From Sporothrix humicola (taxonomy: Eukaryota > Ascomycota > Sordariomycetes > Ophiostomatales > Ophiostomataceae): a stretch of DNA of 64,000 bases. The translations under genes and the position numbers were made by a program. The stretch covers positions 22,201 through 86,200 of the forward strand of contig WNYE01000125.1 of assembly GCA_021396245.1 (NCBI GenBank), read 5' to 3'. The notes beneath the pieces were generated by a model that was given only the letters and a program-made list of their open reading frames with translations, searched no databases and was not told the origin of the DNA. Shown here in pieces: positions 22,570 through 33,648 of this stretch. The first letter of the stretch is position 1. Each line of letters starts with the position of its first letter.

Positions 22570-24040
22570 ATGTCGCCAAAACTGAAGGTCGCCATTATCG
22601 GTGGAGGACCAGCCGGTCTCGGCGTCGCCATCGAGCTCGCCCGGCTTCCGTTTGTCAACTGGCATCTGTATGAGAAGAAGCCAGTAATCAGTGAGTACAG
22701 CAGTGGCCTCACCATTCAGAGAAACACATGGCGTATGCTGGAGCACCTCGGCGCGGCAAAGCACCTGCGGAAATCGGACATATTCCGGCCGACCAACGGA
22801 CACATTACGCAACACAGAGATGGCCGCACCGGCGACCTCGTTCTCGCGGCCGAGACAAAAGGATCCACAACAACGGCACCACATCACCAGCCATGCCGCG
22901 CACACCGGGCTGTTTTGCAGCAAGCTTTGCTTAAGGAGGTCGATCAGAGCCGCGTCCACGTCGGCCACAAACTGATCAGCACTGAAGAACTGCCTTCAAA
23001 GCGTATCCGTCTCAGCTTCGAAAACGGCCATGTCGACGAGGTTGACCTGCTCATTGGTGCCGATGGCCTCAGATCTGTACGAGTGGCTATTTGCTTTCAG
23101 TTGCGTACTCGTTTTGTACACTATCCTTATGCTAACAATTATGTGCACACAGCCAGTGAGAGATTTTTCGTTCCCAGAGCACCAGATGTCCTACACAGGC
23201 GCAACTGCATACCGAGCACTCGTGCGCACATCAGACGCTCTCGATGTCAACGGAATGCTGCCCGAAGTCATTTTCTGGCACGGCACCGACAGTAAATGGG
23301 TATATACGTGCCCACTAGGCGGCAACACGTTTGAAATAACATGCCGCATTGTCGAGGGCAAAGATCCAGAAGGCGACCAGAACCGACTGCGGGCGAGCTG
23401 GGGTCGAGAAGCATCCGTGCCCGAGTTTGTCAACAAATACGCCGAGTTCTGCCCGCCCGTCCAACAGCTTTTGCAGCTTGTCACCAGCGTCCAGCAGTAC
23501 GATTTCTTTGCCGGACCGCGACTCGAGACGGTTGTGGCCAGGGGCAGCGTGGCACTTGTCGGAGATGCTTCGCATCCGCTTTCTGGTGCCTTTGGTGCTG
23601 GTGCAGGATTTGCTCTGGAAGACGCCTACACACTAGCTGGGGCTTTGTCGTGGGCTTTCCAAGTTGGCGCTGGCCCACAGGCAGATGTGCGTTTGCGGCT
23701 GGATTCAGCCCTGTCGTTGTATGACCGTGTTCGGTCATCGCATTATGCAGATCTGTATGGTATTCTCGACGGGTACGGGCAGGCAGAACAACTTATAACC
23801 GCCCAAGCCCTGCCGCCCAACGATGAAATCCGTGCCCGCATTGAGTCTGTTTGGGACCCCAAGCATAACTGGATTTACCACTATGAGGTACGGTTGGTCC
23901 GCTACTACTTGGGTCGATCTTGTCTCCAAAAAATGCAAAACGAAAACTAACATACTCAACAGGTTGATGCGACACTTGTAAAGGCAATTCAAAGAATGGA
24001 GGACGAGCAGGGTATCGTAAGACTCGAAGCCCGGCTGTGA
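22570..24040 (+). CDS. FAD-dependent monooxygenase, salicylate-hydroxylase-like (2)
   Basis: Three exons (22570-23076, 23153-23887, 23963-24040) give 439 residues. The FAD motif is IIGGGPAGLG, the DG motif is LLIGADGLRS (just before intron 1), and the GD motif is LVGDASHPLSGAFGAG. The architecture is that of single-component aromatic hydroxylases (PHBH fold). The last exon encodes only 25 residues. The start at 22570 (MSPKLK) is the first ATG before beta-1. It is only distantly similar to the neighbouring monooxygenase, so the two are unlikely to be recent duplicates. The 3' part of this gene, including its last intron, recurs as a fragment at 27830-28119. Confidence 0.88.
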
Positions 24041-24079
24041 GAACAATACCTTGAAGTGTGACAGTTAATGGCCGAAAGT

Positions 24080-24199
24080 GTTTTATTTATTTAAATGCTT
24101 TTTTTTTCGTAAGTGGAATGACCAATTACGATCGGTATAGTTATAACCGTATCCGGAACTCGACTAACTAATATATTACCGTAGCATGCTTCGTACAAT
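24080..24199. repeat. Direct repeat, copy 1 (about 120 bp)
   Basis: Starts GTTTTATTTATTTAAATGC and ends near GCTTCGTACAAT. It is nearly identical to the sequence at 24274-24386, apart from small indels and transitions. It lies immediately downstream of the second monooxygenase gene. Confidence 0.85.
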
Positions 24200-24273
24200 C
24201 ACCGGCACCTTACTGTCGTTAACGTACCCGCCGTAACACGTTTGATTCTAAAACCCTCATACTCAAATAAAAC

Positions 24274-24386
24274 GTTTTATTTATTTAAATGCCTTTTATC
24301 GTAAGTGGAATGACCAATTATTATCGGTTATAACCGTATCCGGAACTCGACTAACTAATATATTACTGTAGCATGCTTCGTACAAT
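24274..24386. repeat. Direct repeat, copy 2 (about 113 bp)
   Basis: Same order and orientation as 24080-24199, with about 75 bp between the copies. Differences include C-to-T and G-to-A changes. It is probably part of a degraded mobile element or a local duplication. Confidence 0.85.
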
Positions 24387-24743
24387 AATTGGTATTTAAA
24401 TGTCTTTAACGGATATCAGTCGTAAAGAGGACGGCTTAAACATGCTGGTCGACCGAAATATTATACTGTTAAAAGGCTGGCGAATAAATGCTCTATAATA
24501 GACTACCAAGTGAGACCACCTGGGGCTTTTAATACACGACTCCTTAATCCGTACATATCTACGAGGTTATAAAGGCTACGCACGCTGCTCAGGATTTATA
24601 ACAGCCTAGCAGATCATTCTCTATTAACAATCTCTCTTCTAAGTACTTCGTCTATCGACTTATCTTACAGTCCGTGATCTTCAGTTCGTTATACCTACGA
24701 CATTCTTCGCTTCTAGCCTTCCCTACTTTAAGGCCTGCCCACC

Positions 24744-25730
24744 ATGGTCTTCATCAAGTATCTTGTACTCTACGGTACTTTTCTGCTCTATGTTGCAACG
24801 ATGGCGTCGGCAGCTTGCAATGCCAACAACTGTCTTCGTGGTACGCACCTGTCACGATTTCTAAAATTGCTCTAGCCTCTGACAAATCTAACCGGTCTCC
24901 CACTAGCCGTCCGAGCTTCTGCCTTCCCGAAACGTCCTGGTACCGCCGACTGCTCCTCCTACTTCAAGGTGACAGTGTCGTGAGTAATACGCCGTGTTTC
25001 CTTTTGTCTAATCGGAAAAGTACTATATCCGCCCCTATACCGGATACTGATATACATATCGTCAGCGTGACCGACGTTACCAGCACGCAGACCATAATCC
25101 CTACCGCTATCCCAGCCTACGCGTCCGCCTGTAAGGGCAGCGACGCCTACTCAAGTGCATGCTCGTGCCTTGGCGTCACGCATACAACAATAACGACCAG
25201 TGCCTCTAGCACGCCCATTATCTGTCCTCCCGGGACACTCAGCTGCAATGGCGGGCCGTGCCAGGACGTGCTTAGCGATAAAAATAACTGTGGGGAATGT
25301 GGTAATGTGGTGAGTGACTCTCTTTCTCTTCTCACCCATTTTCGTCCATCTACATGCATCGAGCACCTTCGAACATAATAACTGACACAGCCTTCTCTGA
25401 AAGTGCCCGTCTGGAGTCTGCGTCAATGGCCAGTGCTCCGCTCCGGTCTGTTCGGGATCAACCTGCGGCAGCCTCAATAGCTGTGGTGCGGACTGCTTCT
25501 GCTTCGAGACCTCGGACGGCACCGGCTTCTGCGGCCCCAACGTGTCCTGCTCTCCTCTTCCCGACTGTACTTCGACTATTGACTGCGAAAAGGGCTGGGT
25601 CTGCGCAACTGGCACATGCTGCGGGAGAAATGTCTGCCTACAGAGTTGTGGTGTCCCTCTAGTACGCCGAGGGCTGGGTGCCAGCGGGAACACCACGGAA
25701 CTATATACAAGTGGTTGGGTTAACCTGTAA
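24744..25730 (+). CDS. Cysteine-rich secreted protein
   Basis: Four exons (24744-24840, 24907-24979, 25066-25309, 25404-25730) give 246 residues. An N-terminal signal peptide (LVLYGTFLLYVATMASA) is followed by CNANNCLRAVRA and DCSSYFKVTV. This opening is shared, to my recollection, by a widespread group of ascomycete secreted proteins of unknown function. A short Ser/Thr-rich stretch leads to a Cys-rich second half with CPPGTLSC, NNCGECGN and many CxxxxC pairs, including CCGRNVC. The last intron uses an AAAG acceptor at 25403; the nearer CAG would put a TGA in frame. The function is unknown; a cell-wall or effector-like role is only a guess. It lies within a rearranged interval, flanked by repeats. 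Confidence 0.68.
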
Positions 25731-25734
25731 CGGG

Positions 25735-25900
25735 CCACGGGTCCGTGGGTTGGTTGGCTGGTATAGCCCAGCCATAGGACCTTTGATCAGAAGCCTAGTA
25801 GCTGGCCGCAGTCAGTGTGGGACATCTGATTAGAACTCCGTTAAGGGTTACCGCGCAATAGGAGACAGGCGATAGTGTTATAACGGCCACGGACCCGTGG
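25735..25900. repeat. Pair of near-palindromic 14-mers in inverted orientation
   Basis: CCACGGGTCCGTGG (25735-25748) and CCACGGACCCGTGG (25887-25900) are exact reverse complements, each almost palindromic and each preceded by TAACGG. They bracket about 140 bp directly after the stop codon of the cysteine-rich gene. They could be the ends of a small decayed element, but this is not proven. Confidence 0.5.
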
Positions 25901-27037
25901 GCGGTCTAGAACGGCAGAATCATGGCTAGCTTAGAAGATGGTTAGTATTACGATTTACAGAGTCGAGATCCTCGTGCCACGCCCCACTTTTAGGCCCTCA
26001 CTTCGCGCGCATTTAACATGTCAGGTGTTAATCACCGAAATCGACCGATTAGCCAAATCGACGAAATCTCGAGATATTCTCTTACATCGTATATGTTTGA
26101 TTATTTCTGTTACAAAACAAATTGTAAAATATGAAAAATTATATAGTATTATTTCCATAATCTTATTTTTCCTAGAATAACAGTCGCTCTTTCCTTTTTA
26201 TTGAGCCTGCACAATTATTTTGAAACAAGAAGGAAAGAACGCTTTCATATTCAAGCGTCTATGATGGCAGGTGCCAGCAGCAAAATTAAACAGGAAGGAG
26301 CAACCCCACCGCAAACCAAAAATTGCGTATAGTAATATATCTCCATACAAACCCACCAACGTGCTGACTCGGCGCAATTTTCTACTAGAAATATTTGAAT
26401 CACCGATGGTGAGATTTATGGGCGAATGAAGAATTTGCGACGGGATGCAAATTTGAGAGTTGTCGATACATGAAAGAAACAAGCAATGCATACCACCCGA
26501 ATAGGGCACACCGAATTCAGGCCGTTTTAATGAGCTTGGCATCCGACTTTTCTTCTCCAAGATGTCTAACTTGGCGTTGATTGACTGTGTAGGGAATTTC
26601 CGTTTTGCGAAATGGATTAAAGGGGACTGAAAAGACCGCGTCAATCTCCAAGAATAAAATAATGGTATAAAATAAAAATAATCGGTATAGTAACACTGAT
26701 GAAAATAGTTCAACAGAAACAAGGGATCTGGGGCAGAGAAGAAAAGATGCATGAGGAGAGAAGGAGAAGAACAGACTCTGTAGCTCCGGGGGGCAAGGTT
26801 AAGCTATAGTGTTAGATTACGTGATATTCAGCTTAACAGGAAAGGAGTCGATAGCAGCTATCTAGGTGTAACATCGCTACTATCGCTGCTATTCCAAGGA
26901 GAAAAGAAGGAAGAAGACAAAAAGCCAAAAGAAAACGAGAACCAGGACCCTATATAGGGGGGCTGGCTGACTAATGACAAAAATGGGCCAGGCTGCCCTA
27001 CAAATTAAGGCTTAATCTTCCTTATTGTTTACATCAT
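25901..27037. other. AT-rich region without recognised genes
   Basis: About 1.1 kb, AT-rich especially at 26060-26180 and 26640-26700. An open frame of 184 codons on the - strand (26198-26752) shows no domain, no plausible signal and low-complexity content, so it is not called. The region probably derives from degraded mobile DNA that separated the flanking monooxygenase copies. Confidence 0.4.
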
Positions 27038-27780
27038 CTAAGCCACCTCGGGCTTCTCCTTCGTTTCGTAGCGCTCGGTCGGGACAATCTTTGCGCTCGA
27101 GAAATCGCTGTCATGCTCCAGAGTCTCACCCATAGCGCCCATGCTCGCGTCCCAGTATAACTTTACTTTGCCACCGGTGAAAAGAAGATCGATCTGTTCG
27201 AGGCTAAGGTTACGAGTCTCGGGATAGAAGAAGTAGACGAGTGGAAGAAAAAGGAAGTTAAAGACGCAGAAGTAAATATATGTCTTATAGCCGATACTGT
27301 TGATGCTAACGGGCGTGATCTCGACGCCGAGGAAGGTGAAGATCCAATTGGATGCGGTTGCAAGAGCAGCAGCACCTGTGCGGATGGCCAACGGGAGATA
27401 CTCGGCAGGCACTAGAGGACAATTGTCAGTACCTGACCAGCAACGGGATAATGGATAATACATGTCATAAGCTTACACAGCCAGGGAATGGCGAGAAGAC
27501 CGACAGCAAAAAAAAAAAAAAAGTTGACAAGGAATAGCATCACAATGGCAGCAATACCGGCGGGTTAACTGCCATTGTGGACGGTGCCCGCGAGCACAGC
27601 CATTCAAGCACCCTGGCCGGCACAGGCAAGCTTCAGGTTACGACGGCCAACACGGTCAATAATCCAAATGGGGATAAGGGAAAAGAGAAAGTAGGCAATG
27701 CCGTTGAAGCCAGCTAGTAGGAGCGACAGATTATGCGAAATGCAAACGGAGTCCTGGAAGATGACGGGTGCGTACTAATT
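27038..27780 (-). pseudogene. Decayed MFS sugar transporter (C-terminal half)
   Basis: The - strand encodes the last third to half of a sugar porter. Going downstream: a helix-7-like FQDSVCISHNLSLLLAGFNG, the DRVGRRNLKL loop (27610-27650), a helix with two in-frame stops (TGA near 27602, TAA near 27567), a T-homopolymer (A13 on + at about 27511-27523) that shifts the frame, LLAIPWL, an intron, then PAEYLPLAIRTGAAALA and the PETRNLSLEQIDLLF tail ending at 27038. The N-terminal half is missing. Two stops plus a frameshift and truncation make it non-functional as a transporter. The right end abuts the truncated monooxygenase copy about 50 bp away. Confidence 0.82.
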
Positions 27781-27829
27781 TGTTAGCTATCCTCCCAAAT
27801 TGCTATAAGAAGCGGCTATGCAGGAAAAT

Positions 27830-28119
27830 GCAGACTTGTATGGTATTCTTGACGGGTACGGGCAGGCAGAACAGCATGTAGCCGCCCAGGCCCTGGCGCC
27901 CAGCGAAGAAATCCGTGCCCGCATCGAGTCTGTTTGGGACCCAAAGAACAACTGGATCTACCACTACGAGGTATGCGTGACCAGCCACTATTGGTCAGTT
28001 TGGGTTGCTACAGTCAGAGCAAATGCTAACATACTCACCAGGTTGACGTGACACTTGCAAGGGAAATTCAAAGAATAGAGGACGAGCAGGGTGGAGTGAG
28101 ATTTAAAGCCCGGTTGTGA
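27830..28119 (+). pseudogene. Truncated second copy of monooxygenase 3' end
   Basis: Starts abruptly in ADLYGILDGYGQAEQ and runs to the stop at 28117-28119. It matches the last part of exon 2, the last intron and exon 3 of the gene at 22570-24040, in the same orientation. The intron (27971-28042) keeps its GT-AG ends and similar length. Protein identity is high but not complete (for example LPPNDE versus LAPSEE), so the duplication is not brand-new. FAD-binding and active-site regions are absent, so it cannot be functional. It marks a duplication breakpoint. Confidence 0.88.
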
Positions 28120-28293
28120 CAGCAATTCACAAGTCTGTTTAAATGTACAATATGGTGGTCATGTTCTTTTATGACGCGGCAAAGATAATTTATGTGAAGC
28201 TCGATGACGGGCCGTTCTTGAGAAAATCACCTACTAGACTATGGTGATTTCTACTTCTATACTATTGGTTTATGTCATGACCAGTAGTCCCAA

Positions 28294-30525
28294 TCAAGCA
28301 CAAGGGGCAGGATATTCACCGCCACGGGCGCCCATCCACGTCTTTTGCAGATCGGTCTCGTCTTCCCAGAGGCTGGGCCCCTCTTCACGGCTGCGTCCTG
28401 CTGCGGCCGCCGTCTCGCCCCAAACAATCCCGCATTCCACGACATACTCGTCCCAGCACGCCAGCAGCTCCTGAAGCTTCGCCTGCTCACCTGCAGAACG
28501 ATCACGCGTTTCACCTGGATCCTCGACTACATTGAACAGCTCCCCGCCCTCGTCACCAGTGCCGGCACCGCCGTTTGCCTTATCAATATGCACAATCTTC
28601 CAGTCACCCTTGCGGAGAGCACCAGGCGAATGAAGTTCCCAGCCCACGGCCTCGGATGACGAGTGGATAGCCCACATTTCGCCGTTATTGTCGTCGTCTG
28701 TAATGTTGTCATCGTTGGACGTCGCCGTAAAGTAAGGGAGCCAGGACTTGCCACGCATGGCATGCACGTCGCGGCCGCGGAACTGCGTCATCCTGCGTTG
28801 GACGACAGTGCCATCCCCCAGCGGCCCGGGAGACGGCTTCACCGTGGCGGGTGGCATTGTGATACCGGCCAGCTCAAGGAAAGTGGGAGCAAAGTCCATG
28901 ATGGTTGAAAAGGAGCGGTTGAGGGTGCCCGGCTCGAAGTGGCTCAGGAATGCTGTGGAAGGCGGTTTCACAACGCAAGGGACGAGGATGCCGCCCTGTG
29001 ACGGGAAGCACTTGTAGAGCCGCGAAGGTGCAGTTGATGCTTGTGCCCAAAGTGGTCCGAGCCTGCATCATGACATGAGTATTCTGCATAAACAAAGGGA
29101 CACAGGAAAGAAAAACAAAGAAAGGACCACTACTCACCACGTGAACGAGTTCCATGCGCCAATGTTATCGTACTCATTGTCGTAGTACTTGAAGATGGCG
29201 TCTTTGATATTGGGACCCATGACTGGGATAGCCTCAAGTCTGAGAGGGATGTCAGCGGCCGATACTAGAATACTAGAATGGCTCTGGTGAGAGCAATCTT
29301 CAGCCGTTCAATGGACATGGAAAATAACTTACGATGCCCCCTCTGCACCATTGTCGCTCATGAATACAATGAAAGTATTGTCATACTCCCCTGTCTTCTT
29401 GACGTACTCAACCACACGGCCCACGTTCACGTCGACGGTGTCCACCATTCCGGCGTATGCTTCCATCGCACCGCTGGAGAGCTTTTTCTCCTCAGCTGTC
29501 ATGTCTTCCCACTCCCCCGCGCCCACAGTGGAAGTCTCGACTTTGTGGGGAAGGACAGACTTGTCAATGATGCCGAGCTCGACCAGTTTTTGCAGTCGTT
29601 TCTCACGTAGTGCGTACGGGCCGTCTTCATACTTGCCCTTGTACTTGTCGCGCTGTGCCTTGGAACACTGCAGTGGCCAATGCGGCGCTGTGTACGGCAG
29701 GTAGGCAAAGAATGGCTTATTTTTTTCCTCGTTAGGCCGGCCCTCGAGGAAGCCGAGCAAGCGCGTCGTGTAGTAGTCGGTGGAATAGAAACCCTCGGGA
29801 TCTTCAGTCTTGTTGGCGGGTCTGTGGGAATGTTAAAATTGTGTGCGGCATAGTCGGGAACGGACGAGCCATTGCGGTCACTCACATGTCAACTTTCTTG
29901 CCCTCTTCGGCATGGATGGGCCGGCCGCCAATGGGAAAGGCTTCTTGCACCGGCTCCCAGCCATAGTGGTTGCAGCAGCCGGGAAGCATGGCAAATGACT
30001 TTTGGAAGCCACGCTTCCACGGACCCTGGCTAGCACGCAAGCCAAGATGCCACTTGCCGGACATGGTCGTGAAATAGCCATTATCGGCGAGAATCTCGGG
30101 GAGGGCCGCCACATCCTGGGTCAAGAAGCCCTCGTAACCGGCCTTGCCACCGAAGCGGCGCTGTCCCTTCTCGCTGGCTTTGAACTCGATTAGAGTGCCC
30201 AAGCCACCCAAGTGCGCGTCAGTCCCGCTCATGAGCATCGCTCTTGTGGGAGAACAGGCGGCGGCCGTGTGGTGGTTGAGCAGCCGTAGACCATCGGAGG
30301 CAGGGCCGTCGATGTTCGGTGTCTCAATCTCAGATCCATAGCAGCCAATATCCGAAAAACCCTGCATGGGATTGTGTGAGTGTATCAGATGTATACAGAT
30401 GTATATGAAAACACGACGGCGTTATAGAAGGAGGAGAGCAGTGTTGACTTACCAGATCATCGGCGAGGATGAAGAGGAAATTGGGGCGACTTCCTGCCTT
30501 CGTCGATTGTTTATGAGTGCGCGAG
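28294..30525 (-). CDS. Sulfatase (type I, formylglycine-dependent)
   Basis: Exons 30525-30453, 30361-29886, 29821-29333, 29239-29138 and 29062-28294 join in frame to about 635 residues. It opens RPNFLFILADDLGFSDIGCYG, with the metal-binding Asp pair, followed by the formylglycine signature CSPTRAMLMSG; the Cys is converted to formylglycine in active enzymes. GKWHLG and a later MSDNGAEG motif supply further active-site residues. The enzyme would hydrolyse sulfate esters. A sugar-porter gene lies upstream on the other strand. The 5' end is not resolved: no in-frame ATG precedes RPNFLF in the exon, and the acceptor at 30526-30527 (with a CTAAC branch site) implies an upstream first exon that I could not place with a canonical donor. 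A short hydrophobic frame from the ATG at 30645 (MLFATLVLLGF) is a candidate. Confidence 0.85.
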
Positions 30526-31351
30526 CTGAGGCGTGTGTTAGAGTTGGAGGTACCGGAGCAGGTACTTGTGATGAGGACAATTGTCGGTTCTATCGTTTCT
30601 GTCTCTGCTTCAAAATCCGAGCAAGACAAGAGTTGCGAAAAGCATGCGGACTGCTGCAGGAACAATCACGCCTTTTCTTAGTTTCTGGCGTATTCGGCAG
30701 AGATGGGGACCGACAGAATTATCAGTCGTCTTATTTCACAATGAAAAAGGAAACTCTTCCTACGTCGGAGCTGCAGTCTTAAGAAAAACATTAACTCTCA
30801 GTGAGACGCGTATTCAAATCGGAGCTTGACAGATGGTGTGATGGCAGAACTGAAGCCAAGTGCCGTGTAAGTGGACCTCGCTCGGAAACCAAATGGTTCC
30901 AAATGCCAAATGCAAACTGAAGGTCCAATTAGATCGAGTTCAGCCCTGTAGACATTTCCGACCGAGTTTCCGAGCGAGATCATTTCCAAGCGAAGTTTCC
31001 GACCGAGTCGTGCTAGTGCGCCATGTGACGAGCCTTGCTTTCCCATGGGGGCTTCTCCGCTGGAAAAATATGCTGGGCGTGGAGGGAGGAGGATAGGATT
31101 GGGAGAGACATCAAAGAAAAAAAGGCAGCAAAAAATGGAATAGAACCAATTAGCCAATACAACTATCGAAAGGCTGGTCCGTGTGCCTTGTCAATGATTC
31201 GGAATGGATGCCAAGCAAACATCCGCCATGCAGTAGAATGATATATAGGAGGGACGCATCGCCGCCTCTCCAGACCCCAGAGATCGACAGGTCGCGTCAA
31301 GATCACTTCATCCGTTCTACATAATTCATTTCGACACACTCTTCACCCTCC
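30526..31351. other. Region between sulfatase and sugar porter
   Basis: About 0.8 kb containing the unresolved sulfatase 5' end and the divergent sugar porter promoter. A cluster of TTTCCGA-type repeats (listed separately) lies in the middle. No other gene was seen. Confidence 0.4.
30877..31006. repeat. Cluster of TTTCCGASCGAG repeats with an inverted copy
   Basis: Four direct copies of a 12-mer of the form TTTCC(G/A)A(C/G)CGA(G/A) lie between about 30955 and 31006. CTCGCTCGGAAAC at 30877-30889 is the exact reverse complement of 30966-30978. The array lies 350-480 bp upstream of the sugar porter start, so it may be a set of regulator sites or a small decayed repeat. Confidence 0.6.
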
Positions 31352-33117
31352 ATGGCCCTTTCTTCATTCCGGTCGGCGTGGTCGAAGACGACCCCATTGC
31401 TTCTCTTCTCCTGTTTCTGTCTGCTGATCGGAGACGTTCTGTTTGGCTACGACACAAACAGTTACGGCGGCATCCTCGCCAACCCAGTAGGTTTCTCGGA
31501 CATCCCAGTTGTTGTGTTTTGTGGAATAATCACTAACATCTCTGCTCCCCTATCCAGGGCTTTCTCGCACGCTTTGCGCCTTATCATGCCGCCACAAAAA
31601 CCCATGCCTTCGACTCTCTGCACACATCACTCTTGTCCTCACTACCTTTCTTTGGCAAGTTCATTGGATGCTTTGCTGCGGGCCCCCTTATCGAGCGTGT
31701 CGGCCACCGCATGGTGTTCCACATCTTGAGCTTTATATCGGTCATTGGCATCATCATCGAGATCACGGCAGCCACCGGCGACCGCGGACGATATGAGCAG
31801 TTCCTGGTTGGCCGTATCATTGTCAACATTTCGGTTGGTATGGTCGAAGTTGATGTTACGTATGTACACCCCGGCCACTATGTACGAAAGCTGCGTTCCA
31901 ATAGTCCAAGGAAATCCGATGCTGACATTATAATTACTTCAGAACTTACCAGGCAGAGATTGTTCCAGCTGCGTTCCGTGGCGTCGTTGTAGTCTCACTG
32001 CAGCTATTCCTGACAGCCGGGGCCATCATTGCCACGGGCATCAACAAGGCCTTCTCGAAGAGCAAGACAGACCCGGGATGGCAAACCGTCACTGGTATTC
32101 AGTTCCTCTTCCCTTTGCTCATCATTCTCTTCACTTTCTTCATCCCCCACTCGCCTCGCTGGCTGGTTTCAAAAGACCGGGACGATGAGGCGGCCGCAGC
32201 TTTGCGTCGTCTCTGTCCCCAGTCCGATGTGGATGCTGGTCACTGCGAGACTGAAATTGCCGCCATTCGTGAGGCGCTCCAAAATCAGGTACACAAGGCG
32301 CCATGGCTCGACCTTGTGCGTGGGAACAACCTGCGCCGGACAACACTCGTCATGGTCTACTACTTTTTCCAGCAGACAACCGGCCAGGCATTTGTGTCAA
32401 CGTACCAGACGACATTCTATAAAACCAATGGATATGCCAACCAAGCGTTCACGTACCCTATCATAAACTCGTGCCTGGGCTTCGTGGCCGTGATCCCAGC
32501 CATGTATATCGTTGATGTCTTTGGTCGCCGCGTGACGCTTCTGCAAAGCTACTTTTTCCAGGCTCTCTGGATGTTTTTGCTGGCTGGCTTTGGATCCATG
32601 TCCAATCGATCCAAGTCTCAGGACAACATGGTTGTCGCATCATTCACACTGTATGTGTTCTTCTACAATGTAAGTCCATTCCCTCACTCGAGTTTATAAC
32701 ATTTGTGTTCAGGGTATTCACTAACCAATGCAGATGGGCAGCGCGTCGATCCCATATCTCCTCGGTGCCGAGATCCCCACTTCCGCTCTCCGCGAAAAGA
32801 CACAGTCACTGGGCGCGTCGTGGAACGTCGTGTGGGCATTTGTCACCAATTTTGTCCTCCCCTACATGATCGACAACATACACTTCAACAAGGTCGGCTG
32901 GGTGTTTGGTAGTATCTCTGGCCTGGCTTTGGTGTTTACCTACCTTTTCCTTCCGGAGACAAAGGGTCGTGCACTGGAGGAGATTGATGCGCTCTTTTCG
33001 GTCCCCTTTAATCCATTCCGCGAGACAGAGGTCCCTTTCACGGTAGACCAGCGCAGGGTTGGACATCTTGATGGTGGGGAGGAACAATCAGAGGCCAAGT
33101 TCATAGAAACGGCCTAA
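31352..33117 (+). CDS. MFS sugar transporter (sugar porter family)
   Basis: Four exons (31352-31486, 31558-31859, 31943-32669, 32734-33117) give 515 residues. Motifs in order: GDVLFGYDTNSYGG in helix 1, LIERVGHR after helix 2, VGRIIVNISVGM, the helix-5 start TYQAEIVPAAFRG, PHSPRWLV after helix 6, QQTTGQAFVSTYQTTFY in helix 7, DVFGRR, and PETKGRALEEID at the C-terminus. These fit the hexose/alpha-glucoside branch of fungal sugar porters, located in the plasma membrane. It does not resemble quinate permease (QutD/QA-Y) closely by eye. The substrate is unknown. It is followed 530 bp downstream by a regulator on the same strand. Confidence 0.88.
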
Positions 33118-33648
33118 GCCTCGTCTGCGTTATGTAGGTCTTTAGTTGGCGGATAGTATGCGTTTCTCTTTTTATTTCCTCGATAGGAGAATTTTGCATG
33201 ACGTTGCAGATTCCCTGTTAGTTTAGCAAATGTCAAGCCGGCGACAACGATTCCAATATCTCGAGGGCCAGAGCCTACACGTTGATGGATTTGAATGCGA
33301 GTGGGGAAATATTCAGCTGTGCATAATTTTTGTCGTGCACTTGGGTGCTCCTTCCTCTTTAATTTTGTGACTCGCGCCTTCCCTTGTAAAGACAGCTCTT
33401 TCCTCCTTGATTCAAAAATGTGCAGACTCATTGAAAAGGAAAAAGCGACTGCTACTGTTTGCCCGATGTTGAACTCCGCTCTAGAAAGAACTGGACGGGC
33501 CTTAACCGCTTTCGGATAGCGCCGTCCCGCCCATCACCTTGCCACACCTCAAATACCCGAACGTCACCCCAACTCTCCACAACCATCACCCACCCACACT
33601 TTAATGTGTAAAAATAAATCATTCTCGATATGCAACCGATTGACAAAA
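33118..33648. other. Intergenic region
   Basis: 530 bp between the sugar porter and the double-zinc-cluster regulator. It has a C/A-rich leader just before the regulator start (about 33530-33600). Nothing else was recognised. Confidence 0.4.

Noticed and set aside
26198..26752. 184-codon open frame on the - strand
   Set aside because: Low-complexity, no start context, no recognisable domain, and it lies in AT-rich decayed DNA.
31352..33117. Quinate permease (QutD/QA-Y)
   Set aside because: It is a sugar porter near the cluster, but its N-terminal and helix-1 motifs are closer to hexose/alpha-glucoside transporters, and it lies beyond another regulator.
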